Assembly: GCF_001522545.3 (NCBI RefSeq)
Contig: NC_031768.1
Span: 99,422,214-99,486,213 of the forward strand
Direction of reading: 5' to 3'
Source: Parus major
Taxonomy: Eukaryota; Chordata; Aves; Passeriformes; Paridae
Length of the DNA: 64,000 nt
Of this stretch, positions 1-13,164 are shown piece by piece. The translations under genes and the position numbers were made by a program. The notes beneath the pieces were generated by a model that ran no database searches, was not told the DNA's origin, and saw nothing but the letters and a program-made list of their open reading frames with translations. Each line of letters starts with the position of its first letter. Position 1 is the first letter of the stretch.

Positions 1-129
1 TTTAACTTCTAGTGCTGGACTTGATCCTGAAATAGTAAATACTCAACAGTTTGGCCAGGCTCAAATGTTAAACTCTTAAAACCAGTGAACTCTGAAACAT
101 CAGATTTAAACCTAACATGTTAACTCCTG

Positions 130-290
130 ATAAAACAATCAACCAACCAACCAACCAACAAAAAAATCCCCAAATCAAACACAAAGTGTAGACATCAAGC
201 AGACAAACAGAAAAAACCCAGAAAAGCAACCCACAAAAAAAAAAATCCCAACCAACCAAGCAAAAAAAAAAAAAAACAACCCCAAAAATC
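130..290. repeat. A/C-rich low-complexity tract with (AACC)n
   Basis: A run of four to five AACC units begins near 139. It is followed by A-rich DNA with short C runs and two long A homopolymers near 234-243 and 262-275. Long antisense ORFs here read as Phe/Trp/Leu-rich low complexity and are not genes. This is simple-sequence DNA with no visible function. Confidence 0.9.
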
Positions 291-1785
291 TTAACCCTAG
301 TCCAAAGTCTATTCAAAATTCAGAAATCATTGCTACTCCACAGCAGCCATTTAATTAGTTTATTCAGGCAGATGCCAGCCAAAAAACCCTTTCCCTTGTT
401 CATATCACATGGTAACTCCAATCATCCATCTCTCCCAGACTGAATCTCTAATTCTGCATTTAGAATAAGCTTCTGCTTACTGACTCTTCCTGCACAGACA
501 TGAACATGTGTGTCTATGGATGGAGATGGGGGAACTGAAAGAGAGATGACTTCTGGGATCATGTCAGGTAGAGGGGATGGGGTGATTTAAAAGAAGACAC
601 TTATTAAATTTCTAATGTCTTTAGGCCATGCTTCAGTTTTGAGTGGGTGGATATGTTGTTAATTCCTATTACCAGGCAGCAGAAAAGGTGCTTTTTAGAA
701 AGGTTAAGCTGAGCCCAGAAAGACTGATGAAAATCACATTCTATATGTCTGGAAGGTGGTTTTGGAAAGAGTAACAAGATAACTCTGTCTTTTAGTGGTA
801 GAGCTATAATAAAGCACTCTCTGTATCTAAAAATCCACTTTGTAAGCCCAGGCACAAAGTTTCCACTAGTGATTCTGAGTTTAAGGCTAAACTGTCCTTG
901 CCTCTTGTTTCATTAGTACATTCTGCAGCTGGACTGTAAAATAGTCCCTCTTGCCAGAACTGAAACAGGTCACTGAAATCAGAGCAGCTTTCTGATGCTA
1001 GGAGTCATCCCGTGGCTCAGCTTGAGCTGCAGTGTTGCCATGGAGTGGCTTTTTTTTTTTTAATTTAAATGGAGCTTTGTTTTTATCCTTTCCCCCTTCA
1101 AATATATGCTGTGAAATTCAATAAAAACTCGTTAAAATAATTTGGTATGGTTAGGAAGTAGACTGACACCAGTTGCCCCCATCTCTTTCTGATTTTAGAT
1201 TTCTCTGCCTCAATGTACAACTAGTTTTTATGCACATCTTCAGATACAGCTTCATTTATTCCCCTAATTTACTGTCAGACCACTGAGCTGTCATGTAAAT
1301 TACTCTCTTCAACAGGAACTGAATGAGAGATGGAGAGGCTGGGTTCCTACATTCTGTTATTATTCATTTGAATGACCTTTCTGTTCAAAAAAACCCCTGG
1401 AACTAATAGTCCCAATTTATATACATATATATTTCAATAAGGTTAATGGTGAATATTTCAATTAAGAGTAGTAGGGAAACTTTAAAGCAGCCCATGCCAT
1501 TAGGTTCTGCAGAGCATTTCCTGACAGTATAGAGAGGAATTACAGATAAACACTTAACAATTTGAAACTGGCTGTAGTTTAGTCTAACACTGTTCTGTCT
1601 GTGGGACTTGGATAGATACTTTATGAAAAGGTATTCTCTGTCATGTGGTTTGGGAACTTACTGCATCAGAATAATGAAGATATGCCCAGCTGGAAATAAA
1701 CATCTGCATATGATGAATTTTTCAATTCAATGATCAGTGTCTGGTATTTTACTAGAAACTTTGCCTAATATAGCATACACTTATA
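291..1785. other. Unique AT-rich DNA, no feature seen
   Basis: No recognisable exon, repeat family or RNA gene was seen. There are short T runs near 1050-1060 and a small TA-rich patch near 1420-1435. ORFs are short and carry no recognisable motif. Confidence 0.6.
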
Positions 1786-1945
1786 CAAAAAAACCAAAAA
1801 AAACCCCAAAAAAACCCAAACAAAAAAAAAAAAAACCCAAACCCCAAAAAGAAACAAACTAACAACAAAAAAAAAACAAACCAAAACCGAAAACCCCAAA
1901 ACACCAAACAAACAAAAAAACCCACAAGAAACAACAACAAAAACC
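1786..1945. repeat. A-rich (CCAAA/CAAA)n low-complexity tract
   Basis: About 160 bases consist almost entirely of A with interspersed CC and C. It is the same style of simple sequence seen at 130-290, 36015-36165 and 57415-57513. Its antisense ORF is a Phe/Leu/Trp-rich artefact. Confidence 0.9.
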
Positions 1946-4831
1946 TCACTATTTTAACCTTTTTATCATAATTCGCTTGTTTTAATAAAACTATTAGTCT
2001 CTATTATGTGGAATTTGACAATGGCATTGAAGAGAACAGGGAATGGCAAAAAAAGCCACAGGTTGTTTTGAAATTCAGCTGTATGTGCATATGGAAGTGA
2101 CCTTTCAGGACTGATAAAAGCCAGTGATGAGTGCTTTTGAAAATTAGAAAATTTCATTCCACAAGAATGAAATTCTTGTGCACCAATATATTAATGTCTA
2201 GCAAAAAGGCTCAAAACATAAAAATGATGTAATGTGAAATATAGAAGCCCCAAAATTAATCTTCCATCTTGCCTGGAATTCTGAACCAGAGGCAACTCAA
2301 TGTTTAATTTGGTGTACAAATTTTAGAAGAAGGACATTTTTTAAAAATATTTTCTTTATTTCCCCCCCATCCTCAATTTTGAATGAACATTCTACAATCC
2401 TAGAGTGCAGAACAAATACACATAATTATTAAGAGCTAAGACCTATCATGGAGATCCTGGATCCCACAGGATTTTTTTGAAAAAAAAAATATATGTTTTT
2501 TTTCCTTCAAGTTTTGATTCATGGGTGTAAATAGTAACTGTAGAATAAAATAAATAGAACTGTAAATAGTTCTTTTCCTCATTTCTGGTATCAGAAGTAT
2601 TGGAACGAATTTTTGACATTTAAAAAATTAAAGTTTAAAATCCTTAATTTAAAAAAAAATCCCCAGAATATTGATACTATGTGGTATTTGTTTTATATTT
2701 CCCATAAAATGTGTTTTGTTTAAACATATGAAGTACTCACCCATCCTCACTTGGAGATATTTTTTCCTCTCTTTTCCCTTCCCCACCAAACTCAAACATG
2801 AGAAAACATGACAATTAAATCAGACTTCTCCACAATAAATTTTAGTGGTAAATGCCAAAATATAAATAAAATTTTAAAAGTAATCTCTAATTTTGTCTCC
2901 TCTTGTATTGAATAATTTAATCTAACTTGATTGCAGAACATTTTATTGACTCCTTCATAAAGAGGGAATTAATTAACTTTGACATTCAAATAGCAAGTCA
3001 TGCTGTTTTCTGAATGCAAAAGGTCTGGGAAAGGCCATGAGGGACTGCATTTGTATGAGAACAGTAAGAAATAGTTTCTACTAATACTTCTATTATAACA
3101 AACAGGGAAGAGAAGGGAATATGTTAGAATCACTCTATAAGGGAAGAATTGATGCTCAGGAAATTATGATTTACTGAAATTAAGAAAAAAGGTATTTGTC
3201 AAATCAACAAATTATATTCTGTGCATTGGCCTACTGAAAAAAATACAGTTAAAGCTTCCAATTCTGATGTGTCTGTGCTTTTGTCAAGCTACAGTTGGCT
3301 TAGCAAATATTTGAGGACCATTTCAGTGGAAGGGTAAAGGCAGATACTTTGTGAAAAGCAGTGTGTCAGCAGATTTCTAATTTTGAGTAAAACCTAAGAG
3401 GAAAGAACAGATGGAGTAAAAGACTTACAATGGCTACAGTGCACAAAATGTAATTTATGTTTAAACAATTAAACATTTTGTAGTGACTTCCTTAATTAAC
3501 TTCCAGTGCAAATCAGTAAGTACTGTAGGAGGAGTTATCAGTAGTTTCCTGTGATTTATGAGCTGTGTATGAAAAGGTAATATTCAGAGAGTGGGATTGC
3601 AATAGCTACATGTGCATGAGGATAACACTGGCTACACTTGGAAAGAATGAGCAAAAGTGATCTATTAATTCTTGGAGACAGCTCACTCTTCTTGTTGCAT
3701 AATTTAATTAAACTACATCCAAATATAATGGAAATCTTGCTAATTGGCTCTAGGACATTGCTGAGCAAGACTTAGACCCTTTTGTTAACACTTGGGTTAT
3801 TTCCTTTAAATACTTTACTGAGCGTGGGATCTACAGAGCAGCTGCATTTGGATTTCTTTGTGGGTTTCTTCTTGTTAATGTTCAAAGGGCCAAGTGCTGC
3901 ATCAAGGGTACAGATAATTTACCTCCACAAGTATTACCCTTCTTGACACAGCTTTTGCAATAACATACTGCCATAGTTACAAAACTCAGATTAAGCACTG
4001 TAAAATAGCATGGCAGATGTTTTATGGTCCTTGTCCACTGCTTCCTCTCTGTGCTGCTTTGGGAGTGTCACCATTCCAGGCTGCTGGTACTGCCTGCATG
4101 GCCCAGCTGTCAGCTTTCCTGATGTAATAACTGTTTTATCTAAACCTCCATGAGACTCCCTATACTAAGGATTTCTGAGTATCAATCCCTCTGCTGCTCC
4201 ATCTACTCCTTTTCCCTCTCACTGTTTAACTGATGTATTTCATTTTGAGACAAAAATCCTTCTGATTCCTCAGTGTTTCAAATGTCACCAGAACCAGATG
4301 CTTACAGTCTCAGCCCTACCTTTGTGTCAATAGGTTGTGCATCCTCCTCTGCAAATGGCCTCATGACACTCTACTTGGAGAGGTGAGTCTGAGCTCTGTA
4401 GGGAAAAAGTGCTGAATCACACCTGTGAGGATGGTGCAGCAGAAACAGACTTTTTTTGGAGTGAGGAATAAGTTATCATCTCCCTGAGTCAGGTGTGGAA
4501 AAATTACAAAATCAGCTACAGTCTAACCTTGAACATTTTTCAGGTCATTCACAATGATATAACAGACACTACCTCCTCCTTAGAGCTCTTGGAAAGAACT
4601 GAGAGAAATTTCAGGCTGGAAAGGGTGAAAAAACTGATTTGGGGAAAAAGAGGAAGAATGACGAAAAAGGCAAAATAAGAATTTAACTGAAACCTTGTGT
4701 GCCCAATGGGATTCTCGATGATTACTATCCTGATATTCTCCTTCCTTCTTTTCCTCTATCCTAGCCTGAAAACCTGTGGCATCTAGGCTTTATACATGCA
4801 TAGATGAATGTATAAAAGTGAAACTATTTTG
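1946..4831. other. Unique AT-rich DNA
   Basis: No gene or repeat family was recognised. The stretch contains two overlapping short inverted repeats at 2151-2180 (see findings) and homopolymer A/T runs near 2478-2505. The two longer ORFs (antisense 3556-3768 and sense 4493-4678) have no recognisable domain. Confidence 0.55.
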
Positions 4832-4880
4832 CACACACAAACACACACAAATCCATATACACACATACACAGACACAAAC
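4832..4880. repeat. Interrupted (CA)n microsatellite
   Basis: Alternating CA repeats are broken by AA, TCCAT and GA interruptions across about 50 bases. This is an imperfect, probably old dinucleotide repeat. Confidence 0.85.
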
Positions 4881-7800
4881 ATTTGATGATTGCACAATGT
4901 GACAATATAATTTATATTATGATGGTTTAAATGTCTATTCATATATGTTTATATTCATATCTTGCATATAAATTATAACCAAGCTTCAAGGGTGGTGTGC
5001 CAGGACAAATGCAATGAACACTGGGTCAAAGACAAGAAATGAAAATGGATCTCCTTTTAACCCAAATAAAATGTACATACACATGTATATAGCTCAGGAC
5101 ATCTGGAGATCTGACCAGTGGCCACATTCCTATTTCAACAGCAGCTCCTTGTTTTCATCATGGTCTTGTCTATAACACACAGATGTCTCCATCCATGGTG
5201 TCTATCACTTAGAGTTCCATGCACATTAAATTAGTAATCTGAATGTTATTCTACTAAACTGTCAAGGTTACATTACCACAGTGATTAGCTTTAATGACAA
5301 ATAAGCTTTTACTGAGTGGTGTTTACAACTGTGGGGACAGTGATGTCATTCTGTACTTAGACTTTGAAAACACCAGTTGTCTTTTTGTGCCTGCACTTTT
5401 CGTGGTCCTGGTTCCCAATGTCAGTTCTCACTGAATAGCCTCCAAGCTGCAGTTACCTGGCAACAAACATTTTATTCAAATATCTAACAACAACCACACT
5501 CATGTTGCAGGATCCTAGAGCATTTGACTGGGGAAAAAAATATTGATCCGTGAGAAGATAGATGCATATAAAGTTATTTGCTTATATTAATATCTTTTAG
5601 TTAGAACATTGGTACATTATCAAAATTGGTTCAGAGCAATTAGTCCCCTCTTCCATATAATCTGTTCACATTACTGTCATGAGTCCAACCAAGCTGTGCA
5701 TTCCTGCATGTCCAGGTTGCCTCATCTCATTATTGCCACTACCCCCTTGATAAAAGAATGCATTTTGAAATGCTCTAGGCTTCTGAGGTTGGGTATCTGT
5801 TACTCAATTTTTAAAAAATTACTAGTCACAAGTAATTTTCTTGAAATGCACAAATATGTTTCCATAAATATAAAAACTTTTTTAAAGTGATGATAAAAAT
5901 GTTTGCATTATCCATGATGTAATAATTGTGTGGAACAATGCACATAATAAAATTCTTAAGAATCCACTTCTGATTTCTCAAAATCCTATTCAACATCTAT
6001 ATTTACCTTTCCATATCCATATTCTGAAGTGGTGATGAGAATCCTGATTTTGCATTTGATATGTAGAATAAAAATCCTATTTTTATGGAGATCTTCATTT
6101 GTTACAGGCATCCCTGAGTTCTCCAGGTTTTCAGGAGTCAGTGGGAAATGAATGCCCTACAACCTCTTGTTCAGCCATGGACTGACAGAAGAGCTTGTGC
6201 TGGATGCCTTCCCATCAACTGGATCAACGTGTTCAGCTTTAAACTTCATGGGGAGACCAGGAAAAGGGATCATAAAGGGTAATTGGTTTCTCCCTTAAAT
6301 GTGTGTTCAATTACACAGTTGACTACTACCAGCACAGAAACCTCTGTGTTTGATTAGGCATCTCTGAGCTGCAGAATCCCTGCCAGGATGCTCTTCCTTT
6401 TATTATGACATGGAATATCCTGCAGCTTTTTTCATAGTTGTCTTGTCCACTGATTATAGGTTTAATTCATGAAGATAGGGCTTCCTTTCTTCTCTGTGTT
6501 TTCTTTTTTTATTTTTTTTTAAATTTTAATAAATGACATTAAATAGCCAGTTTCCTGCAGTTAGTACATAGCTTTCTATTGATTTATGGATAAATTTTTC
6601 CCCTTTTTAACCACAGAATTTTCTAATCACAACTTACTCAAAATATAATTTATACACAACACAGTTGTCAGACATTTTCAAATATCCAGAGGCACCACTT
6701 CTATTTTAATAATCTTTACCCAAGGTTTCAATAAAGTCCTGTATTATTTTTAAGTTTTTGTGCTGTAATTTAAAGACCTTCTACAGTGGACAAAGACCAA
6801 TATATCTCTCAGAACGTTTGAAACCATTTTCTCCTTTCCATTCTTAAAGGCAGTACTTTATATTTTTCTCTAATTTATAATACAGTTGGAAGTATTTTGA
6901 TGCTATGTCTTTAAGCAACTGAGGCTGGTGACTGACAAAAAGTTGTTGCAATTTTATTTGAGATGATCACTGTTTCTGAGCAATTAGGTTTATAGAGATC
7001 TGTATTTTGTGGTGATTTTAGGAGCTTTTAAAAATTGTATTATAATAAAACTTATTGCCTTTGGATAAAAAATTTAGTAGAAAAAGCTTGTGGTTATTCT
7101 CTGCTTACAGGGCATGAGAAATGGTGTGAGTGCTGATGAGGTATCTAGGGATGAGACACAGGGAATTCTTCAGATAAGCACACACTGCTTCCAGAGTTTA
7201 GCACTAGAGCATTTTACACAGCTTGAAGGCAAAGAAAGTCTGTCCATCTCACAGGTCACTTAGGAATGCTTTCCACTTCAGTGAAAACTGTTGTGTGTGT
7301 GAGAAAGCGTAACTGCAAAACACCCCCAACCCCCCCAAAAAGAGCAACAACGTCTTGTTAAGTTCTTTGTAGCTAAATAAATGTAATTGTAATATTAAAT
7401 TCTTAGACAGGCTTGAGTTTGTGTGAAGACTATTCCTGAAAACTGTCCATATTTCTTGATGTACACATTATGTAAGTTATTATCTGGTACTTGGAATGTT
7501 TCAGGGATACAAATCAATTTTTTCAACGTTGTAAAGGACAGAACATCAGGCTTCAGCATACTTAAATGCTGTACAGTCCATTGGTGAAATTGCAATAAAA
7601 CTAAACATCAAAATAAAACTTAGATAAAAGTTAATAAGCTTAGTGTGCAAGATACTTTCAAGCGTTCAGAGAAATTGCATTACCAGAAGTCATGATCACT
7701 ATAAAGCCACTATCCTCATTAAACACTTTGAGGAGGATATAAGATTTTCCAGGAAGGTTTCCTCATTATAATTCTTACAGTGTATGCAAGTAGCTTAAAA

Positions 7801-8007
7801 TTTGCTTTACCACAGAAAAGCAGTGAAAACTTTAAAATGTACATTTGATACTACCACGGATTTATATGATGCCAGGACATTACTTGGTGTGAAAGACCAG
7901 TGGTCTGAAGGAGGAAATCAATTGACTTTCTCAGGTTTTTATGCATCCAGGAGTGTCATGGGCAGTTAGCAATGCACCATTTATTTTCTTTTCAAACCTG
8001 ATGTGCA
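4881..8007. other. Unique AT-rich DNA, no feature seen
   Basis: No repeat family, exon or RNA gene was recognised. There is a short C-rich run near 7322-7337. ORFs at 5609-5890 (+) and 7395-7595 (-) show no domain. Confidence 0.55.
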
Positions 8008-8103
8008 TTGGGTCTGGCTGGGCTGGAATTAACTTCTTTCACATCATTCTACGTTGTGTTGGGGTTTGTATTTGTGGCTAAAACAATCTTACTAACTTGC
8101 AAA
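8008..8103 (+). mobile_element. LTR-like fragment, avian ERVL-type 5' end
   Basis: The segment has a GGTCTGGCTGGG start followed by a GGAATTAACTTC block and a TTTGTATTTGTGGCTAAAACA block. This pattern is shared with 27020-27160 in this window and resembles the 5' part of a common avian LTR that I associate with ERVL-type elements. Only about 100 bases remain, and the copy abuts the CR1 that follows. The family name is from memory of avian repeats. The similarity between the two window copies is visible directly but partial. Confidence 0.45.
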
Positions 8104-8107
8104 AATC

Positions 8108-8510
8108 GTAGGCTTCAGGGGGAGCTAACTGCGGCTGTCCAGCAGCAGAAGGGAGCCCACAAGAAAGATGGAGACAAACTTTTCAATTTGCCTTGAGTGA
8201 AAGGACAAGGGGCAATGGTTTCAAACAGAGAGAGCAGGTTTAGATTAGATACTAGGATACTAATACTTTACTAGTACTAGATACTAGATACTAGAATTCT
8301 TTACTGTGGGGGTGGTGAGGCCCTGGCACAGGTTACCCAGAGGAGCTGTGGATGTCCCATCCCTGCAAGTGTTCAAGGCCAGGTTGGATGGAGCTCTGCA
8401 CAGCCTGGGATAGTGAAAGGTGATAAAGGAACGAGATGAACATTCTGAAGGAATTAATTATCTTTAAGGTCCCTTCAAACCCAAACCACTCTACTATTTT
8501 ATGATTTCTC
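8108..8510 (+). mobile_element. CR1 LINE 3' end (sense, truncated)
   Basis: The fragment covers the end of CR1 ORF2 and the 3' UTR. Visible landmarks in order are the CACAAGAAAGATGGAGA block, GGACAAGGGGCAATGG, TTTAGATTAGATA, GGTGGTGAGGCCCTGGCACAGG, GTGTTCAAGGCCAGGTTGGATGG, CTTTAAGGTCCCTTC and a terminal TATGATTTCT related to the octamer tail of avian CR1. It is 5'-truncated, as is usual for CR1. A local expansion of GATACTA-like units at about 8249-8294 interrupts the otherwise standard consensus order. It has no coding capacity. Confidence 0.93.
8249..8295. repeat. GATACTA/ACTAGTA microsatellite inside CR1
   Basis: Related units of ACTAG, GATACTA and AATACT are repeated several times where a normal CR1 reads straight from TTAGATTAGATA into the ATTCTTTACTGTG block. 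It therefore arose after insertion, by local slippage within the CR1. Confidence 0.8.
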
Positions 8511-9437
8511 CTACTGCTGAGCAGTTCCAAGACTTTCACTTTTTCCTACTCTGGCCTGAGTTGTCTGAGAATGGGCAAGTGATTGGGAGGGGACACAACC
8601 CAAAGGCACATGCCATAATGCTTGAAATTATGCATAGGTAAAGGCAGAAGGGGAAAGTTCTTGTTCGTGGTGTTTGTCTGTAAGGTGTGCTGAGGCCATG
8701 ACTTCCAGGACATGGTTGGTCATCTGCCTGATGATGTAGAAATTCACACATCAGCATTCTTTGGATTGCTGAATTTTCTTGAAGGGAACAAAATTACTTT
8801 ATTAGCATTTGATTAATAAGTAGGCCTTTCTAGGATGGTCATGAGTCTAGTTACATTGTCTCTGGGATATACTGGTAGCATCTCAAAACTTAGTTCAAAC
8901 CCCTTCCTGATAATTTGGTTTATATTGCCAAATATTTAACACCCATCTGTGCTCTGGACCTTGACTTCTTGTTACAATTCTTCAGCCTCTTATTTGATTA
9001 TAACAACAGATGAATCTAAATGAATAAGCAAAGATAACTTTTACCAAAACAAGATTTGTGGAGATTCTTCATTAAAGAATCTGTGAGATTGAATTTGTAG
9101 TAGTAAATGTGTCAGACTCCTTGGTGTCAGAAGAAGTGACATAAGAAAACAGATGATTATGTTATATGATGATTATGTTATACTCTGACTAATCAAAATA
9201 TTGTTAAGATGGCCAAAAGAGAATAAATAATATGTATATAAATGCAAAGTTACAATTTCATTTTGACCTAATGACTGCTTTTACAGTCTCATAGTGAAAC
9301 TATTACCCATCTTACAATAATAACAATACTCATAAGTAAAATTGATACAGGAAAAAATATTTAGAACTTTTAAAATCATTATACATTTAAATCAAATAAC
9401 TGTTGCATATAGGTAGAACCTTACAAAAGAAAGGCCT
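8511..9437. other. Unique AT-rich DNA with one short tandem duplication
   Basis: No gene or repeat family was seen. A 16-bp unit (GATGATTATGTTATAT) is duplicated head to tail at 9152-9167 and 9168-9183 with one mismatch. Confidence 0.6.
9152..9183 (+). repeat. 16-bp tandem duplication (2 copies)
   Basis: Two adjacent copies differ only at the last base. This is a simple local duplication of unknown significance. Confidence 0.9.
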
Positions 9438-9702
9438 TGTAACACCATGGCTCAGGATTGTTACTTTGGCTAAGTAGAAAAGGACTGTGGGAAAGTGATG
9501 CAGCTGAATTAGAGGTAGAAAAACAAATTATATAACCATATAGCATCATATCATGGTGAATGGTGGTTGGTTGAATTATGTTTGTTATGATTTAAAACCA
9601 TGTAACTGATAAAGGCCTAACTGCTTAAAAAGGCCTGGTTCTTTTTCAATAAAGCGAAACTCCTCTGCTCCTGCCTGGGGACTCTGCTTTGTACAACTAA
9701 CA
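9438..9702 (+). mobile_element. Possible solo LTR
   Basis: The block starts TGTAACACC. Near its 3' end it carries an A/T-rich CTTAAAAAGG box, then an AATAAA signal at about 9648, then a CTCTGCTCCTGCCTGGGGAC motif and a candidate CA end near 9702. This TATA-like box, polyadenylation signal and U5 order is typical of a retroviral LTR. I could not find a target-site duplication, so both ends are uncertain. It may instead extend into the GC-richer DNA that follows (about 9725-9960). Confidence 0.4.
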
Positions 9703-12700
9703 CCTACTTCTTTTCTCTTATATTCAGCTTACTCTTCCAGTGTCCCCCTGGGCACTGAATCTTCTGCCTTAATCTGGGAGACCAGAGCCAACACAGCTGA
9801 TGCAGCCAGTGGGAAAAGAGACAACAGGAGGAGCAGTCCTTCTGCTCTGGGGAGATGAGGAAGGATGAGGCAGCGATCATGCTGCAGTCCCAGAGCAATG
9901 AATGGTCTAAAGGTCACTGCAATGCCTGAAAGGCCAGCAGTTGTGATTCAGATCAGAAGCAGAATAAACCTGGTTCTGGAACTGTTTGTTTTTTTTGGTT
10001 TTTGCAATTCAAGTGTAAATTGAAGTCAAGGTTTGTGGTAAAGACTTGTGGCTGAAGACTAATTCAGAACAGGCCTTAAGAGAGCACAAAAATCTTCATA
10101 CAGTAAAGCCTAATGACATAAAAGGAATACGAATACAAGTTTATTTTGGATTTCTGATGAACTTAAATCCCATCAAATAGACTTGCTTTATCTTTGCAGC
10201 AATCTCAGAGAAAATATCCAGGGAACTGGATATTTACACAGAAATAGCTGCTATTATTTTAAGTCTGGTTTTATCTAATCTTGAATGATTCTAAATGGCT
10301 TTTCATAAGGTAAATTCATTTGAATTAAAACTACCTCATATCTCATATTTCCTCTGGCACAGCAGAGTGAAAATTTGCCCTTTTTTTCTGACATTGAAGA
10401 AACATTTCAAAACAAAGCATTATTATTGAATGCGCAAAGGTGCAAAGTATTTTAGAATACGGATTAAAAAAATGTATTTTGGCTACACCTTTGTATATTC
10501 TTCATGCTAGCTTCATCTATCTGACAGAGAAAAGAAAAATCAGTTAAAGCAAAAGCTGCAGAATGCCTTGCTGCCCTTTTGTCTTCCTCCCTCTGCAGAT
10601 TTGTGCCTGTGCATCAGTGTTGTGCATACACAAACTGGGCAGGCCCTTCCTGCTCCTTCAAAACCCTGGTCTAGCCTCAAATGGGCAAATTTTTACATCT
10701 CTTTTGGTCCCTTTCCAACCTGAATGAAACCAGACAAATAAGGTTTATCCCCACTGATGATGGAGGCATTATTGTCTTTGCTGGTTTGAAAAGCGACATT
10801 ATAAAAGATTGACTTGCATTTACTCTAGATTGTGTCAATTGTAGCCTCAATTGTAGTTTTATCTGAAGAAAATAGTTAAATCATTGTACCTAACTCCAGG
10901 AGATTCTTACCACATATGTAAATATAATACAGGTATTTCAGAATTTACCATAATAGATCAAATTTATTGTTTACTGTTGCTTGCCAGTAATAAAAAAAAA
11001 TACTGTGAAATAATTTTGGGCTTGTGTTGTTTTGGTTTTTTTTTGTCTCCAGCAAGAAAATTGTAGCATACCCAGGCCATTGCATAGAGATAGGCTTGAC
11101 TATACTTAGAATTTTAAACTTTAACCCAAAACCCTCTCTAGAGGATTTTGGGGTATAAACAAACAGCTACACTGAGTCTTGAAATAGAAGCCTTTTCCAT
11201 TGCATTTGATCTCTGTTCCACCATTGCTTTAAAATGTAGCATTTTACTGATCATAAATCTACTTGTAACTGTTTGGGGATTATTGTGTGACTAGGATTTT
11301 TGATAAATGGCTGTTTTAGTCCCTCTGCAACCTAATTTTTTATCACTGAAATTGGAAGATTTAGAGTTTCCATTTATCTAGGCAGGGATGAATTCACCCA
11401 GGTCACCTCAGTTGTTCTGATGAGAAATATATTTATATACTTCCATTAGGTTTATATATTTATTAGAGACAGCAAAAAGGTTGAATCAGAACAGATCAGA
11501 CACACAGTCTTTACAAATTATACAGGCTGATTCAAAATAATTCTCATTTCTTGAACTCCTTGAAGCAGAACTTCTTTTGGGAAACTGACAACTCTACAAA
11601 ATCACAACCTTCTAGAACTCTCCTTTTTAACTGATATCCTATAGTTTCCTTACTTCCACAAGATGTAAAGTGGAAGACCTCTGAATGTGAAGCCAAGCAA
11701 ATAGCTAACATCTTCAATACCACAATAAAAATATTTTATAAAAGTTAAAGCAATCAAAAGTCTCTCAAGTGACTCTACCTGTGGAAAACAAGTTTGCTAC
11801 CTCAGATATGGGCAGAAACTGGAAGAGATATCCCAAATGTGAAGTCAAGTTCTCAGTTTTTATAGCTCTTACTTCTATAATTCTTATTAGAAGACAAGTT
11901 ATTTTATTCCACACTGAAATTCACTTTTAAACTCCTATACCACTGCACAATTTTGGCATTTGTGGTAGGCCAGAGGAAAAGTTATTCTTTATTGATGAGG
12001 CTGTAAAGAGGAAGGTATAGGGCTTCTAAGTAATTACCCTGAATTAGGCTATTATGTTATATTATCCTAGTTTTCTATAATAATGCTGTAAAACAGTCCA
12101 GAGGTCCTTTCACGGTAATACCATATAAATACAGAGTGACCGTGGGTCTCCAGTACCGAATGTCTCTTCCCTCTCTATGAAATATTGGTCTCCTTTTCTC
12201 AGGTGTCCATCCTATTTGGATAGAATCTAGTATATTTCATAAAATGGAAACTAGCTCAGAGAAGAAAAAATAATAATAATAAAAAAAAGCAGAAAAGCTT
12301 GTTTACAAGAAAGAAAATTAGAAGAAGAAATAGGAAAAAACACATGAAAAGAGGTTCAAATGTCTCTTAACACCAAATCAGCTACTCATGGAAAGTAGAA
12401 GAACAAACCAAAAGCAAAATGTCAGAAGATTTTAATATATAATAATAATAATATTCCCTAGATCAGTATTCCCCCATATTTTTATGATTAAAATTAGTTA
12501 CTGTCTTTTATCTTTTTAAATGATCTTACTGAAGGGTTATGAAAGGTAGAATTCATAGAGGTAGTCTGAAGGCAATATGCCCAAACAATGTAGCTTATTG
12601 TTTGGAATTATGGCACATGGGGTTTGTATTGATCCAAGAAGGCAAACTGTAAGGTAGGCATAACTCTGCAGCACTAAACAAATAACCTCAGAGAGAGCTG

Positions 12701-13164
12701 TGTGCTTTAACCAGCCTTAAAATAACTGGAATGATTATTTTTGGAGAGCCTGTTGACTGCAGAAGATAAGCACAGCCTGAACACCTTCCTTTACACAGAT
12801 AAAATTAAATGAGAGCCATACGATGTTGAAAAAGAAAGGCAAGATACAAGGGAGGGCAAAGGGCTCTTGCCTCCTCTACATTCTGCCAGGATGTGGAGGT
12901 CTGGCAATTTATATACTCTGTTTATAATGAGTCCCAAATCATTGACATAAAAAGAAGAAAATAATGTTTTAATATTCAGAGCAAGGTGAACACAGTAATG
13001 TTTCAAAGCAAAATAGTTCTTTTCTTCTGCAGATGAAATGATAAATCTGAAATAGTTTGCTTTGTTTTTTTCTCCAAGACACTCTCAAATTGACAGTTTC
13101 CTTTTAAACGTGCTGATTTTTACTAAAACTGTGTTTTCAAATGAAGAATCTTCTAACCTTCTAC
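9703..13164. other. Unique DNA, no gene seen
   Basis: About 9725-9960 is noticeably more GC-rich than its surroundings but encodes nothing recognised. It could be internal sequence of the candidate LTR element before it. The rest is AT-rich, with AAT trinucleotide runs near 12268-12290 and 12436-12455. The Cys/His-containing antisense ORF at 12791-13006 has no recognisable motif. Confidence 0.5.

Noticed and set aside
4832..4880. CA repeat as a regulatory Z-DNA element
   Set aside because: It is heavily interrupted, with no nearby gene to regulate.
10680..10730. Possible CR1 terminus (GGTCCCTTTCCAACCTGAAT)
   Set aside because: The match covers only about 20 bases with no tail and no upstream CR1 context.
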